Position numbers and translations under genes: made by a program
Source: Bradyrhizobium jicamae
Lineage (GTDB): Bacteria; Pseudomonadota; Alphaproteobacteria; Rhizobiales; Xanthobacteraceae
NCBI RefSeq assembly: GCF_001440395.1
Contig: NZ_LLXZ01000215.1
Coordinates: forward strand, 114,697 to 178,696
DNA length: 64,000 nucleotides
Direction: 5' to 3'
The notes under the pieces: generated by a model
Seen by the model: only the letters and a program-made list of their open reading frames with translations
Told to the model about the DNA's origin: nothing
Databases searched by the model: none
Part shown: piece by piece, positions 28,224 through 37,759 of the stretch
Layout: every line of letters starts with the position of its first letter
Numbering within the stretch: position 1 is the stretch's first letter

Positions 28224-31009
28224 ATGGCTGAGAGCATGCGGCCGTCGCGGCGCGACTTTCTCAATTGGGTATCGGCGGGCGGCATTGCGATCAGCCTATC
28301 GCCTCTGGCTTCGGCGGAAGCCGCCGGCTTGCCGCCGCGCGCGTCTCTGCCGGGGCGCGCGAACTGGAATCCGGCCGCAATGGCGCGGGCCGCGTCGACG
28401 GCGTCGCCAAGGTCATCGGCGCCAAGCTCTATGCATCCGATTTCCGGGCGAGCGATCTTCCGGGCTGGCCAGCCAAGACGTCGCACGCGATGCTGATCCG
28501 CGCGCCGGATGCCACGCACGTCTATCTCGGAATGGACCTTGGGCGGCTTACCGGCGCGCTCAAGCCGTCGGTGGTGGTCACCGCGGCCGATCTGGCCCGG
28601 ATCGGCGCCCGCGTTCCCGAATTCTACACCGGTGATCTGTTCTGCCCGCTCGGCAAGACGCCGCTCTATCTCGGGCAACCGGTCGGGCTTCTGATCTTCG
28701 AGACCTTCGACGCCTTCGATCAGGCGCGCCTTGCCTTGCGCGACGGAACGTTCGTGGAGTTCGGCGAGGAGACCGGTCCGGTCGCGATGCCCGCCTACGC
28801 CGCCTATCGCTTCACCCGCGTGGCCGGTGCGACACCGGACGCGCCCGACATTTATTCGCCTGTCATGGCCGGCTGGGTCAGCCCGGGACGCTCGCAGAGC
28901 TCGCCGCTGCCGATCTGGTCGCCCGCTGCGAAGGATACCGAGGCGGCCTATGCCAAAGCCGCCGTTCATGGCGAACGGATCCGCGGCGAACTTGCGGCCA
29001 GGAATCCGAACCTGCTGGTGCTCGACCGCGAATTCGAGACGCAGTCGGTCGATCCGATGTTTCTCGAACCGGAATCCGGGCTCGCCTGGTACGACGGCAG
29101 GAGCGGCGGCCTCGAACTGGTGCTGGGCGTGCAGTCGCCCTATGAGGCGGCGGATTCGATCGCGCATCTGCTCGGCGAGGCCCGCGCGCCTTTCAAGCCG
29201 TCGCGTATCAACACCCAGTTCACCTATATGGGCGGCGGCTTCGGCGGCCGCGATCACACGCCGTTCGTGCTGTACGTGGCGCTGGCGGCGATGTTCTTCC
29301 CCGGCCATCCGGTCCGGCTGGCGCATGACCGCTATCAGCAGTTTCAGGGCGGCATCAAGCGCCATCCCTTCAAGATGCGATCGAAGATCGGGGTCGACCG
29401 CGCGACCGGCAAGATCCAGGCCTTCGCCGCCGACCACGTTCTCGACGGCGGCGGGCTGGCGAATTTCTCACCCAATGTGGCGACCGTCGGCGCGACCGCC
29501 GCGATCGGCATCTATGATGTTCCGAAAGTCGACGTCACCACGGTGGCGCTGCATTCGCGCGGGGTGACCGCGGGATCGATGCGCGGCTATGGCACGCTGC
29601 AGACGATGACCGCGCTGGAAGTGCTCGTCGACGAAGTCGCGACCGTCTTGCCGCTCGACCCGATCGAGTTCCGGCGGCGCAACGCGCTCGGGGCAAAAGG
29701 CCGGACCATGACCGGCAATCCCTACGGCGTTTCGGTTCGCACGCCGGAAATTCTCGACAAGCTCGAAAAGCATCCGATCTGGCAGCAGCGCGCGCGGCAC
29801 AAATCGGCCGCGCCGCAGGGCACCCTCGTCGGCACCGGCGTTGCGTGCGTCACCAAGGACTATGGCACCGGCGCCGACTGTTCGCTGGGGCGGATCGAAC
29901 TGTCTCCCGATGGCAAGGTCACGATCTATTGCGATCATACCGAGATGGGCAACGGCATCGGCACCGCGCTTGCCAACCGTGTTGCCCTCCATCTCGGCGC
30001 CGTTGCCGACGAAGTCTCGGTGGCGCGGGTCGACACCTACGACGCCCTCGGACTGGTTACGTCAGGCGATCCCTACACGATGGATCAGAAGACGCAGGAC
30101 GCCGCCGAAAAGAATCCGCGCTGGGTGCCTGCGATCAGCTCGGCGACCAGCGCCTCGATCGGCGCGCATGTCGGCACCCACGCGGCCGCCGAGGCGGCGC
30201 GCGTCATCTTTCGGTTCGGCCTGTGGCCGGCGGCGCTGCAGCTATGGGGCATCGCGCCGAATGACCGCCGCGCCAAGGAATGGTCCAAGGCTCAATGGAA
30301 GGACGGGCACCTCGTCCTGGCAGGCCTTGCGCCGCTGCCGCTGCCGGCGCTGGCCGCAACAGCCCATGCGCGCAATCTCGTGACCGGAGCGCTGGCGCAC
30401 AGCTTCTCCCGCTGGGAATGGTCGCGCGCCCGCTTTCCTCTTCTTGGCGAACAGTACAGCGCCGAGATCGATGCGCTGGCCGTGCGCCGGGGTGACGGCA
30501 AGTTCGAACGCATTAACCGCCTCAGCGTCAAATTTCCGCCGACGGACAATAACCGGATCGGCACCAGCTATACCTCGATGTGCGGCACCTTGGTCCGCAT
30601 CGAGATCGATCGTGCGTCCGGCGCGCTCCGTATCGCCAAAGCTTACAGCGTGTTCGAGTGCGGCCAGGCCTTGGTGCCCGAGGTGGTGATGGGGCAGGCG
30701 CAGGGCGGTTTCGCCATGGGCGTCGGCTATGCCTTGCTCGAGACGTTGCCGCCTTTCGAAGGCGGCCCCGGCAACGGCCAGTGGAATCTCGGACAATACC
30801 TCGTCGCGCGCGGATCGGATCTGCCGTTGCACGATCTCGAAATCGAGATGCTGCCGCCGCTCACGCCGGACGAGCCGCCGAAGGGCATGGCGGAAGTCGT
30901 CATGGTCCCGGTCGTGCCCGCCATCCTGAACGCGATTTTCGATGCGACCGGCCGCCGTTTCCAATCGCTGCCGGTGACCGCAAGCCTGCTCAAGGGAGTT
31001 TTGGCGTGA
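28224..31009 (+). pseudogene. Tat-exported molybdenum hydroxylase large subunit, interrupted by one frameshift
   Basis: A xanthine-oxidase-family large subunit of about 928 residues. The first frame from ATG 28224 carries a Tat signal, RRDFLNW (residues 9-15), then an Ala-rich stretch. Near 28371-28376 the frame shifts; one added G (CCGGCC to CCGGGCC) gives NPGRNGAGRVDGVAKV and joins the rest. Downstream, YMGGGFGGRDHTPF, AGSMRGYGTLQTM and the C-terminal EVVMVPVVPAILNAIFDATG are intact. The protein is probably periplasmic, unlike the shorter enzyme at 23358-25499. The stop overlaps the small-subunit GTG. The break may be a read error. Confidence 0.85.
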
Positions 31010-31530
31010 CCAAATTGAGCCTCACGATCAACGGCCGCGCGCTCGGGCCGGTGGATGTTCGCGACGAACTCTCGATGAACGATTTCCTGCGCGAATATCT
31101 CGGCATGACCGGCACCAAGTTCGGCTGCGGCGCCGCGCAGTGCCTGAGCTGCGCCGTGATCGTCGATGACCCCGATGGCACCAGCTACACCAGCCCGACC
31201 TGCGTGGCCTCGGCGGTCAGCTTTGACGGCAAGACCATTCGCACGATCGAGGGCCATGCCAGGGATGGCGAACTCTCGGCGCTGCAGAAGGCGTTCATTG
31301 CGCACTTCGCCTTCCAGTGCGGCTATTGCACCGCGGGCTTCCTCAACGAGGGGCAGGTTCTGCTGGAGCGTCTGGCCAAAGCGCCTGTCAAGCGCGCCGA
31401 TCTTGAAAGCACCATCGCGGAAGCGCTCGATGGTCACATCTGCCGCTGCACCGGCTACATCAAATACCACGAAGCCGTGCGCGACGTGATCCTCGCGGAT
31501 TCCAAGCGCTATATCGTGGCTAAGCAATGA
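31006..31530 (+). CDS. Molybdenum hydroxylase [2Fe-2S] small subunit
   Basis: A 174-residue two-cluster iron-sulfur subunit. The first cluster reads CGAAQCLSC, where the common CG-x-C glycine is replaced by Leu, with a following Cys in PTCVAS. The second is QCGYC and ICRCTGY. The GTG start at 31006 overlaps the large-subunit stop in GTGA. It has no signal peptide, so it probably travels with the Tat-exported large subunit, as is usual for these complexes. Confidence 0.9.
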   Translation: MTKLSLTINGRALGPVDVRDELSMNDFLREYLGMTGTKFGCGAAQCLSCAVIVDDPDGTSYTSPTCVASAVSFDGKTIRTIEGHARDGELSALQKAFIAHFAFQCGYCTAGFLNEGQVLLERLAKAPVKRADLESTIAEALDGHICRCTGYIKYHEAVRDVILADSKRYIVAKQ

Positions 31531-31552
31531 GCGCGTGCAAGGGGAATGGGGC

Positions 31553-32170
31553 ATGAAATCGGAATTGCGGTTTCAGCTTACGGTCGCCGTCGTCGCGGTC
31601 GCGACGAGCATGTGCGCGGGTTACGCCGTTTCCCAGACTGCGCCGCCCGCGCTGGCAAGCCCGGATAGCTTTGCTTCGATCACTGACACAAATGCGCGGT
31701 CGGCGGCCATGTTTACCGAGCTGGGCAAGGTGCTCACGCATCCGCGCTGCACCAATTGCCATCCCGCGACCGACCGGCCACGGCAAGGCGACGAAGGACG
31801 GCTGCATCAGCCGCCGGTGACCCGCGGTGCGGACGGCCATGGCCTCGCCGCCATGCGCTGCTCAAGTTGCCACAAGCATGCGAACTTCGAACCCGGCCGC
31901 ATGCCGGGCCATCCGGAATGGCACCTGGCGCCGCGCGAAATGGCGTGGGAAGGCAAGACCGTTGCCGAAATCTGCGCCCAGCTCAAGGATCCCGCGCGCA
32001 ATGGCGGGCGCAAGCTCGAGGAACTCATCCATCATATCGGCGAAGATACGCTGGTCGGTTGGGCCTGGGCTCCGGGCGGAAACCGCAGCCCCGTGCCCGG
32101 CACGCAAAAACAGGCCGGTGCCTTGGTCGAGGCCTGGGTGAAGACCGGCGCGGCCTGTCCCGCGCAGTAG
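31553..32170 (+). CDS. Di-haem c-type cytochrome-like protein, partner of the molybdenum hydroxylase
   Basis: A 205-residue exported protein with an N-terminal signal (hydrophobic residues about 8-28). Two covalent haem motifs are visible, CTNCH at 66-70 and CSSCH at 103-107. It follows the small subunit by 22 bp and probably takes electrons from the hydroxylase to the respiratory chain in the periplasm. ATG 31553 is favoured over GTG 31535 because AAGGGGAA lies 8-10 bases upstream. The second half has no further haem motif. Confidence 0.85.
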   Translation: MKSELRFQLTVAVVAVATSMCAGYAVSQTAPPALASPDSFASITDTNARSAAMFTELGKVLTHPRCTNCHPATDRPRQGDEGRLHQPPVTRGADGHGLAAMRCSSCHKHANFEPGRMPGHPEWHLAPREMAWEGKTVAEICAQLKDPARNGGRKLEELIHHIGEDTLVGWAWAPGGNRSPVPGTQKQAGALVEAWVKTGAACPAQ

Positions 32171-32289
32171 TAATTGGGCCGTAGCTGCGACAGCAAAGCA
32201 CCGTCGGCGATGGACAGCCGACGATCCATAGGAATAATGCATAGGGTTCAGGTGTACCTAACTTCGCCAACAGCGCGGGGAACGAAAAC

Positions 32290-33357
32290 ATGAAACACCC
32301 AGGGATTTCGCGCCGCGATATGCTGGCGGGCACGGGCGCCGTTCTCGCAGGCGCAGCATTTTCCACGCGCGTGATGGCTGCCGCACCGCCACCTGAGACG
32401 GTGACGCCGGCGCTGATCGACGCCGCGAAGAAGGAAGGCAAGGTCATCTACTACACCTCGACCGATCTGCCGGTCGCGGAGAAACTGGCCAAGGCCTTCG
32501 AGGCGAAATATCCGGGCATTGCGGTACGCGTCGAGCGCACTGGCGCCGAGCGCGTGTTTCAGCGTATCGGCCAGGAATACGCGAGCAACATCCACGCCGT
32601 CGATGTGGTGAACTCGTCGGACGCCGCGCATTTCATCGTCTGGAAGCGCGACGGCATCCTGGCGCCTTACGTGACGGAAGACGTCGCCAAATTCTATCCG
32701 GCCGAGCACAAGGACCCGGACGGCCAGTTTGCCAGCTTCCGCGTCTGGCTCAGCATCATCGCTTACAACACCAACATGGTGAAAGCGGAAGACGCGCCGA
32801 AAAGTTTTGCCGATCTGCTCGATCCCAAATGGAAAGGCAAGATCGTCAAGGCGCATCCGGGCTACAGCGGCACCATCATGACCGCGACCTACCAGATGCA
32901 GCGCGATCTCGGCTGGAGCTTCTTTGAAAAACTCGCCAAGCAGAACATCATGCAGGTGCAGTCATCGGCCGATCCGCCGAAGAAGCTCGATCTCGGCGAG
33001 CGCGCGGTGATGGCCGACGGCAATGAATACAACATCTTCCAGATGAAGGAGGCGGGCCGCCCGGTCGAGCCGGTCTATGCCACGGAAGGCTCTCCGCTGA
33101 TCATCGGGCCGAACGGCGTCTTCAAGAATGCGCCCAATCCCAACGCAGCAAGATTGTTTCAGCAGTTCAGTCTCAGCCGGGAGGCCCAGCAGCTCATCAT
33201 TGATGTCGGCGGTCTCCGCTCGGTGCACTCTCAAACGGTCGAGAAGGCGGGCCGCACGTCGCTCAAGGATATCAAAACCATGAAGGATGACGCGGCGGCA
33301 GTGGAGAAGGAAAGCGAAGCCATCAAGGCGCGCTACACCAAGATCTTCCGCATTTGA
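32290..33357 (+). CDS. Tat-exported ABC-type solute-binding protein (family 1, iron/thiamine-type fold)
   Basis: A 355-residue periplasmic binding protein. The N-terminus has the twin-arginine motif SRRDMLAG followed by an Ala-rich hydrophobic stretch, cleavage near VMAA (about 31). The body resembles Fe(III)- and phosphonate-type receptors: KVIYYTSTDLPVAEKLAKAFE and a C-terminal domain. No permease or ATPase genes are adjacent, so it may serve another transporter or act as a sensor. It starts 119 bp after the cytochrome gene and nearly abuts MmgE/PrpD. Confidence 0.88.
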   Translation: MKHPGISRRDMLAGTGAVLAGAAFSTRVMAAAPPPETVTPALIDAAKKEGKVIYYTSTDLPVAEKLAKAFEAKYPGIAVRVERTGAERVFQRIGQEYASNIHAVDVVNSSDAAHFIVWKRDGILAPYVTEDVAKFYPAEHKDPDGQFASFRVWLSIIAYNTNMVKAEDAPKSFADLLDPKWKGKIVKAHPGYSGTIMTATYQMQRDLGWSFFEKLAKQNIMQVQSSADPPKKLDLGERAVMADGNEYNIFQMKEAGRPVEPVYATEGSPLIIGPNGVFKNAPNPNAARLFQQFSLSREAQQLIIDVGGLRSVHSQTVEKAGRTSLKDIKTMKDDAAAVEKESEAIKARYTKIFRI

Positions 33358-33362
33358 CCGGC

Positions 33363-34736
33363 ATGGCCTCCAGACTGCCCAAGGTTTCGGTTGCCGAAAC
33401 GCTGGCCGAAAAGATCGTCACGCTCGGCCCCGGCGCATTGCCGGCGGCGACCATGCGCAAATGCGATGATCTGCTGATCGACGTGGTCGGCCTATGCGTC
33501 ACTGCACGCAACCGGGACTACGTCGAAAGCGCGTTGGCAGGTTGCGACGATGACGGTCCCTGTACAGCGATCGGCCACAAGCGCACCCTGAACGCGGCAG
33601 GTGCAGCCTTCGTCAATGGCACTGCCGCGCATGGCGAGGACTTCGACGACACGTTCGAGGGCGGCCCGGTCCATGCCGGCGCGGTGATCGTGCCGGCGGT
33701 GCTCGCCGCCTGCGAACGGCACAATCCCGACGGCCGCATGGCGCTGATCGGGATCGCGGCAGGCACTGAAGTGCTGTGCCGGTTGAGCCTCGTGGTGCCG
33801 AAGGCGGTTCACAAGGCCGGCTTTCATCCGACCGCGATTTTCGGCGCGATGGGTGCCGCCGCCGGGGTCGGCGCGGCGCTCGGCCTCAACGCCAGGCAGA
33901 TCGTCGATGCGCTCGGCATCGCCGGCAGCATGGCCGGCGGCATCATCGAATATCTCGCCGAGGGCGCCTGGACCAAGCGACTGCATGCCGGGTGGGCGGC
34001 ACAATCGGGCATCCGTGCAGCGCTGTTGGCGCGGGGAGGGTTTGTTGGTCCGCGCACGGTGTTCGAGGGCGTGCACGGCCTGTTCCACGGCTTTGCGCAC
34101 ACCACGAACGGTGACTACGACGCGCTAACCGGCGATTTCGGCACGCGCTGGGTAACCGACACGCTGGCGTTCAAGCCTTATCCGTGCGGGACGATGGCGC
34201 AGCCCTATATCGATTGCGCGCGCCGGCTGGCCGCGCGCGGTATCCAGCCCGAGGATGTCACCGAGATCGTCTGCGAGGTGGCGGAGGGGACGGTGCACCG
34301 TCTCTGGGAGCCGCTCGCCGACAAGCAGCGCCCGCCCAACGGCTATGCCGCCAAATTCGCCGTGCCCTATCTGTTGGCCACCGGCTTCGTGCATGGCGGC
34401 GTCGGCCTCGGCGCGTTCACGGAAGATGCGATCGGCGATCCGCGCGTGCTGGCGCTCGCTGCCAAGGTGAAATTCGTGATCGATCCGGACAATCCTTATC
34501 CGAGCAACTATACCGGCCACATCCGCGCCACTCTCGCGGATGGCAGCGTGGTCGAAGACCGGCAGCCCCATCTGCGGGGTGGCGCGCAGGAGCCGTTGAC
34601 GCGGCAGGATGTCATCGACAAATTTCTGCTCAACGCGGAGCATGGCGGCTGGAGTGCTGCACAAGGCGATGCCACGTTGAAACTGATGGCCAGACTGTTT
34701 GATGGCCGCATCGATCTCTCCTCATTGCGCGGGTAG
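33363..34736 (+). CDS. MmgE/PrpD-family protein
   Basis: A 457-residue cytoplasmic protein of the 2-methylcitrate dehydratase / aconitate decarboxylase superfamily. Visible landmarks are NGTAAHGEDFDDTFEGG (about 83-99), HPTAIFGAMGAA, and FKPYPCGTMAQPYID. The fold is used for dehydration or decarboxylation of tricarboxylates, but many members have unknown substrates. ATG 33363 is preferred to a TTG overlapping the previous stop. It is followed 6 bp later by an SDR. Confidence 0.88.
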   Translation: MASRLPKVSVAETLAEKIVTLGPGALPAATMRKCDDLLIDVVGLCVTARNRDYVESALAGCDDDGPCTAIGHKRTLNAAGAAFVNGTAAHGEDFDDTFEGGPVHAGAVIVPAVLAACERHNPDGRMALIGIAAGTEVLCRLSLVVPKAVHKAGFHPTAIFGAMGAAAGVGAALGLNARQIVDALGIAGSMAGGIIEYLAEGAWTKRLHAGWAAQSGIRAALLARGGFVGPRTVFEGVHGLFHGFAHTTNGDYDALTGDFGTRWVTDTLAFKPYPCGTMAQPYIDCARRLAARGIQPEDVTEIVCEVAEGTVHRLWEPLADKQRPPNGYAAKFAVPYLLATGFVHGGVGLGAFTEDAIGDPRVLALAAKVKFVIDPDNPYPSNYTGHIRATLADGSVVEDRQPHLRGGAQEPLTRQDVIDKFLLNAEHGGWSAAQGDATLKLMARLFDGRIDLSSLRG

Positions 34737-34742
34737 CAGCTC

Positions 34743-35495
34743 ATGTCCAAGGAACTCTCCGGCAAGGTCGCTATCGTCACCGGCGCAGGCCGCAATATCG
34801 GCCGCGCGATCGCCCTGACGCTGGCGGAAGGCGGTGCGTCCGTGGTGGTGAATGCGCGCAGCAATCGCACTGAGGCGGAAGCCGTCGCGCGCGAGATCGA
34901 GACTGCCGGCGGCAAGGCGTTGGTCCATATCGGCGACGTTGCCGACGCCGTGGCGGTGCAGGCGATGACGGATGCCGCCGTGAAGCAGTTCGGCCGGATC
35001 GATATCCTTGTCAATAACGCTGCGCTGCGGCGCGAAAAGCCGTTCGCTGAGATGAGCTATGCGGCGTGGCGTGAAATCCTCGACGTTACGCTCGACGGCA
35101 CGTTCCTCTGCGTAAAGGCCTGCCTGCCGGCGCTGCGCAAGTCCGGCGCGGGAACCATCGTCAATATCGGCGGCCTCAGCGCACACACGGGCGCGAAGAA
35201 CCGCGCGCACGTGGTGACGGCGAAAGCGGGTATCATCGGCTTCACCCGGGCGCTGGCCCACGACCTCGCCGACGATGGCATCACCGTGAACTGCGTCGTA
35301 CCGGGGCTGATCGGCACGCCACGACCGAAGGACAAGCCGGAGCCGGCGCATCATCTGACCCATCAGACCATCACCGGAGACCGGGGCCGGCCGGAAGACG
35401 TCGCCGCAACCGTGCGGTTCCTGTGCGGCCCCGGGGCGCGCTACATCAACGGGCAGGCGATCCACGCCAATGGCGGCGCCTATCTGGGCGCCTGA
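34743..35495 (+). CDS. Short-chain dehydrogenase/reductase-fold protein lacking the catalytic tyrosine
   Basis: A 250-residue SDR-fold protein. The cofactor motif TGAGRNIG (13-20) and the structural NNA (91-93) are intact and a serine is present at 146. The Y-x-x-x-K motif is not: K161 is present but the residue four before it is V157, reading VVTAK. The C-terminal INGQAIHANGGAYLGA is typical of the family. The protein may bind NAD(P)(H) without classical reductase chemistry, or use another residue such as H156. It lies 6 bp after MmgE/PrpD, implying joint transcription. Confidence 0.88.
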   Translation: MSKELSGKVAIVTGAGRNIGRAIALTLAEGGASVVVNARSNRTEAEAVAREIETAGGKALVHIGDVADAVAVQAMTDAAVKQFGRIDILVNNAALRREKPFAEMSYAAWREILDVTLDGTFLCVKACLPALRKSGAGTIVNIGGLSAHTGAKNRAHVVTAKAGIIGFTRALAHDLADDGITVNCVVPGLIGTPRPKDKPEPAHHLTHQTITGDRGRPEDVAATVRFLCGPGARYINGQAIHANGGAYLGA

Positions 35496-35579
35496 CGCAT
35501 GGCTAACGGCCGTTTTTGTGGGTGAATTGCCGGACAAAGCCTCTCGGCGACCGCGATCTTTGATGTTACCTAGAAACGC

Positions 35580-37688
35580 ATGAACCAGCACGCCAAGGTC
35601 GAGATCCGCCATTCCACCTGTCCGCATGATTGTCCGTCGGCCTGCGCGCTCGACGTCGAGGTGATTGACGGCCGATCGATCGGCCGGGTCCGCGGCTCCA
35701 AGGTGCAGACCTATACGGCGGGCGTCGTTTGCGCCAAGGTTGCGCGTTACGCCGAGCGCATTCACCATCCTGACCGGGTGCTCCATCCGATGCGCCGCAC
35801 CGGGCCGAAGGGCTCGGGCCAGTTCGCGCGGATTTCCTGGGATGAGGCGCTGGACGAAATTGCCGCGCGGTTCGACCAGGCCGAGCGGGAATTCGGTGCT
35901 CAGTCTGTCTGGCCCTATTACTACGCCGGCACGATGGGGCTCGTCATGCGCGACGGCATCAATCGCCTGTCGCATGTAAAGAAGTATTCGCGCTTCTACG
36001 GCACCATCTGTGCGACCGTCGCGCGGATCGGGTTTGCCATCGGCACCGGCAAGATCGCCGGCGTCGACCCGCGCGAGATGGGTGTCTCCGATCTCGTCGT
36101 GATCTGGGGCACCAATCCGGTGAATACCCAGGTCAACGTGATGACGCACGCCTCGCGCGCCCGCAAGGAGCGCGGCGCCAAAATCGCGGCGATCGACATC
36201 TACAACAACGACACCATGAAGCAGGCCGATATCAAGATCCTGCTCCGGCCGGGTACCGATGGCGCGTTTGCCTGCGGCGTCATGCATGAGCTGTTCCGCG
36301 AGGGATACGCGGATCGCGCTTATATGGATCGCTATACCGATTGCCCGGATGAACTCGAGGCGCATCTTAAGACCCGTACGCCGGAATGGGCCTCGAAGAT
36401 CTCGGGCGTACCGGTCGAGGAGATCGAGGCGTTCGCGCGCCTGGTCGGCCAGACCAAGCGTTCGTTCTTCCGCCTCGGCTACGGCTTTACCCGCAGCCGC
36501 AACGGCGCGGCGCAGATGCATGCGGCGCTGTGCATCCCGGCCGTGACCGGTGCCTGGCAATATGAAGGCGGCGGCGCCTTCTTCAACAATGCTTCGATCT
36601 GGAAGTTCGACGAATCCATCATCGAGGGGCATGACGCGATTGACCGCACGACGCGCTGGCTCGATCAGTCGCAGGTCGGGCGTATCCTGACCGGCGACGC
36701 CGAAGCCTTGAAGGGCGGACCGCCGGTCAAGGCGATGCTGATCCAGAATACCAACCCGGTGACGGTAGCGCCTGAACAGGCGCTCGTGCGAAAGGGCTTT
36801 GCCCGCGAAGACCTGTTCGTGGCGGTGCATGAGCAGTTCATGACCGAGACGGCTGCCATGGCCGACATCGTGCTGCCGGCAACCATGTTCATGGAGCATG
36901 ACGATCTCTATTACGGAGGCGGTCACCAGCATATTTCGGTGGGCGCGAAGCTGATCGATCCGCCCGGCGAGTGCCGCTCCAACCACGAAGTGCTGCAGGG
37001 CCTCGGCCGGCGCCTCAATGTTGTGCATCCCGGGTTTGAGATGACGCCGCGCGAACTGATCGACGCGACGCTGAAAAAGAGCGGCCATGGCGATATCGAA
37101 GCGCTGGAAGCGGATCTGTGGCGCGACGTCCAGCCGGATTTTCGCACGTCGCATTACCTCGACGGCTTCGCGCATGCGGACAAGAAGTTCCACTTCAAGG
37201 CCGATTGGGCGAATCCGCCGGTTGGCAATCCAGGCCTGGGTCCTTGGGCCGAGATGCCCTCGCTGCCGGACCACTGGACCATCATCGAGGAAGCGGACGA
37301 GAAACATCCGTTCCGCCTCGCCACGTCACCGTCGCGGGGCTATCTCAACACCAGTTTCAACGAGACGCCGGGATCGCAGGCCCGCGAGGGCGTGCCGACG
37401 GTGATGATGCACCCCGAAGACGCCTCAGCTCTCTCCATCATGGATGGCGACGCCGTGACGCTCGGCAACATGCGCGGCGAAACCACGCTGACCGTAAAGC
37501 TGTTTGACGGTGTACGCCGTGGCGTCCTGATCGCCGAATCCATCCATCCGAACAAGGCTCATATCGGCGGCCGCGGCATCAATATGCTGACGGGCGCCGA
37601 AACGATCGCGCCGATCGGCGGCGCGGCGTTCCATGACAACAAGGTCTGGGTCAAAAAAGCGGCGCCAGCCACTCCGCGCAAGAGTTAA
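35580..37688 (+). CDS. DMSO-reductase-family molybdopterin oxidoreductase with [4Fe-4S] cluster
   Basis: A 702-residue enzyme of the bis-MGD molybdopterin family. The N-terminal cluster ligands are CPHDCPSAC (residues 14-22) plus a fourth Cys in VVCAK. Next come the molybdopterin domain (WGTNPVNTQ, QNTNPVTVAPEQ) and the C-terminal dinucleotide-binding domain (ESIHPNKAHIGGRGINMLTG). No Tat signal is present, so it is cytoplasmic, like assimilatory or formate-dehydrogenase-like members. The physiological substrate is not clear. It starts 84 bp after the SDR. Confidence 0.92.
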   Translation: MNQHAKVEIRHSTCPHDCPSACALDVEVIDGRSIGRVRGSKVQTYTAGVVCAKVARYAERIHHPDRVLHPMRRTGPKGSGQFARISWDEALDEIAARFDQAEREFGAQSVWPYYYAGTMGLVMRDGINRLSHVKKYSRFYGTICATVARIGFAIGTGKIAGVDPREMGVSDLVVIWGTNPVNTQVNVMTHASRARKERGAKIAAIDIYNNDTMKQADIKILLRPGTDGAFACGVMHELFREGYADRAYMDRYTDCPDELEAHLKTRTPEWASKISGVPVEEIEAFARLVGQTKRSFFRLGYGFTRSRNGAAQMHAALCIPAVTGAWQYEGGGAFFNNASIWKFDESIIEGHDAIDRTTRWLDQSQVGRILTGDAEALKGGPPVKAMLIQNTNPVTVAPEQALVRKGFAREDLFVAVHEQFMTETAAMADIVLPATMFMEHDDLYYGGGHQHISVGAKLIDPPGECRSNHEVLQGLGRRLNVVHPGFEMTPRELIDATLKKSGHGDIEALEADLWRDVQPDFRTSHYLDGFAHADKKFHFKADWANPPVGNPGLGPWAEMPSLPDHWTIIEEADEKHPFRLATSPSRGYLNTSFNETPGSQAREGVPTVMMHPEDASALSIMDGDAVTLGNMRGETTLTVKLFDGVRRGVLIAESIHPNKAHIGGRGINMLTGAETIAPIGGAAFHDNKVWVKKAAPATPRKS

Positions 37689-37759
37689 AACGCCCTTGCA
37701 GTCCACCGTCGTCCTGCCGCAAATGCTTGCCAGCATTTGACAAAAAAGCGAGCAGGACA

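Noticed and set aside
34722..37307. 861-residue open frame on the minus strand
   Set aside because: It is antisense to the SDR and the molybdopterin oxidoreductase, both with clear motifs, and its composition (Arg, His and Asp rich) is typical of GC-rich antisense frames.
37720..37739. Perfect hairpin CAAATGCT-TGCC-AGCATTTG as a terminator
   Set aside because: It is followed by ACAAAAAA and not a T-run on the plus strand, and no minus-strand gene ends there. It may still affect the downstream crotonase transcript.
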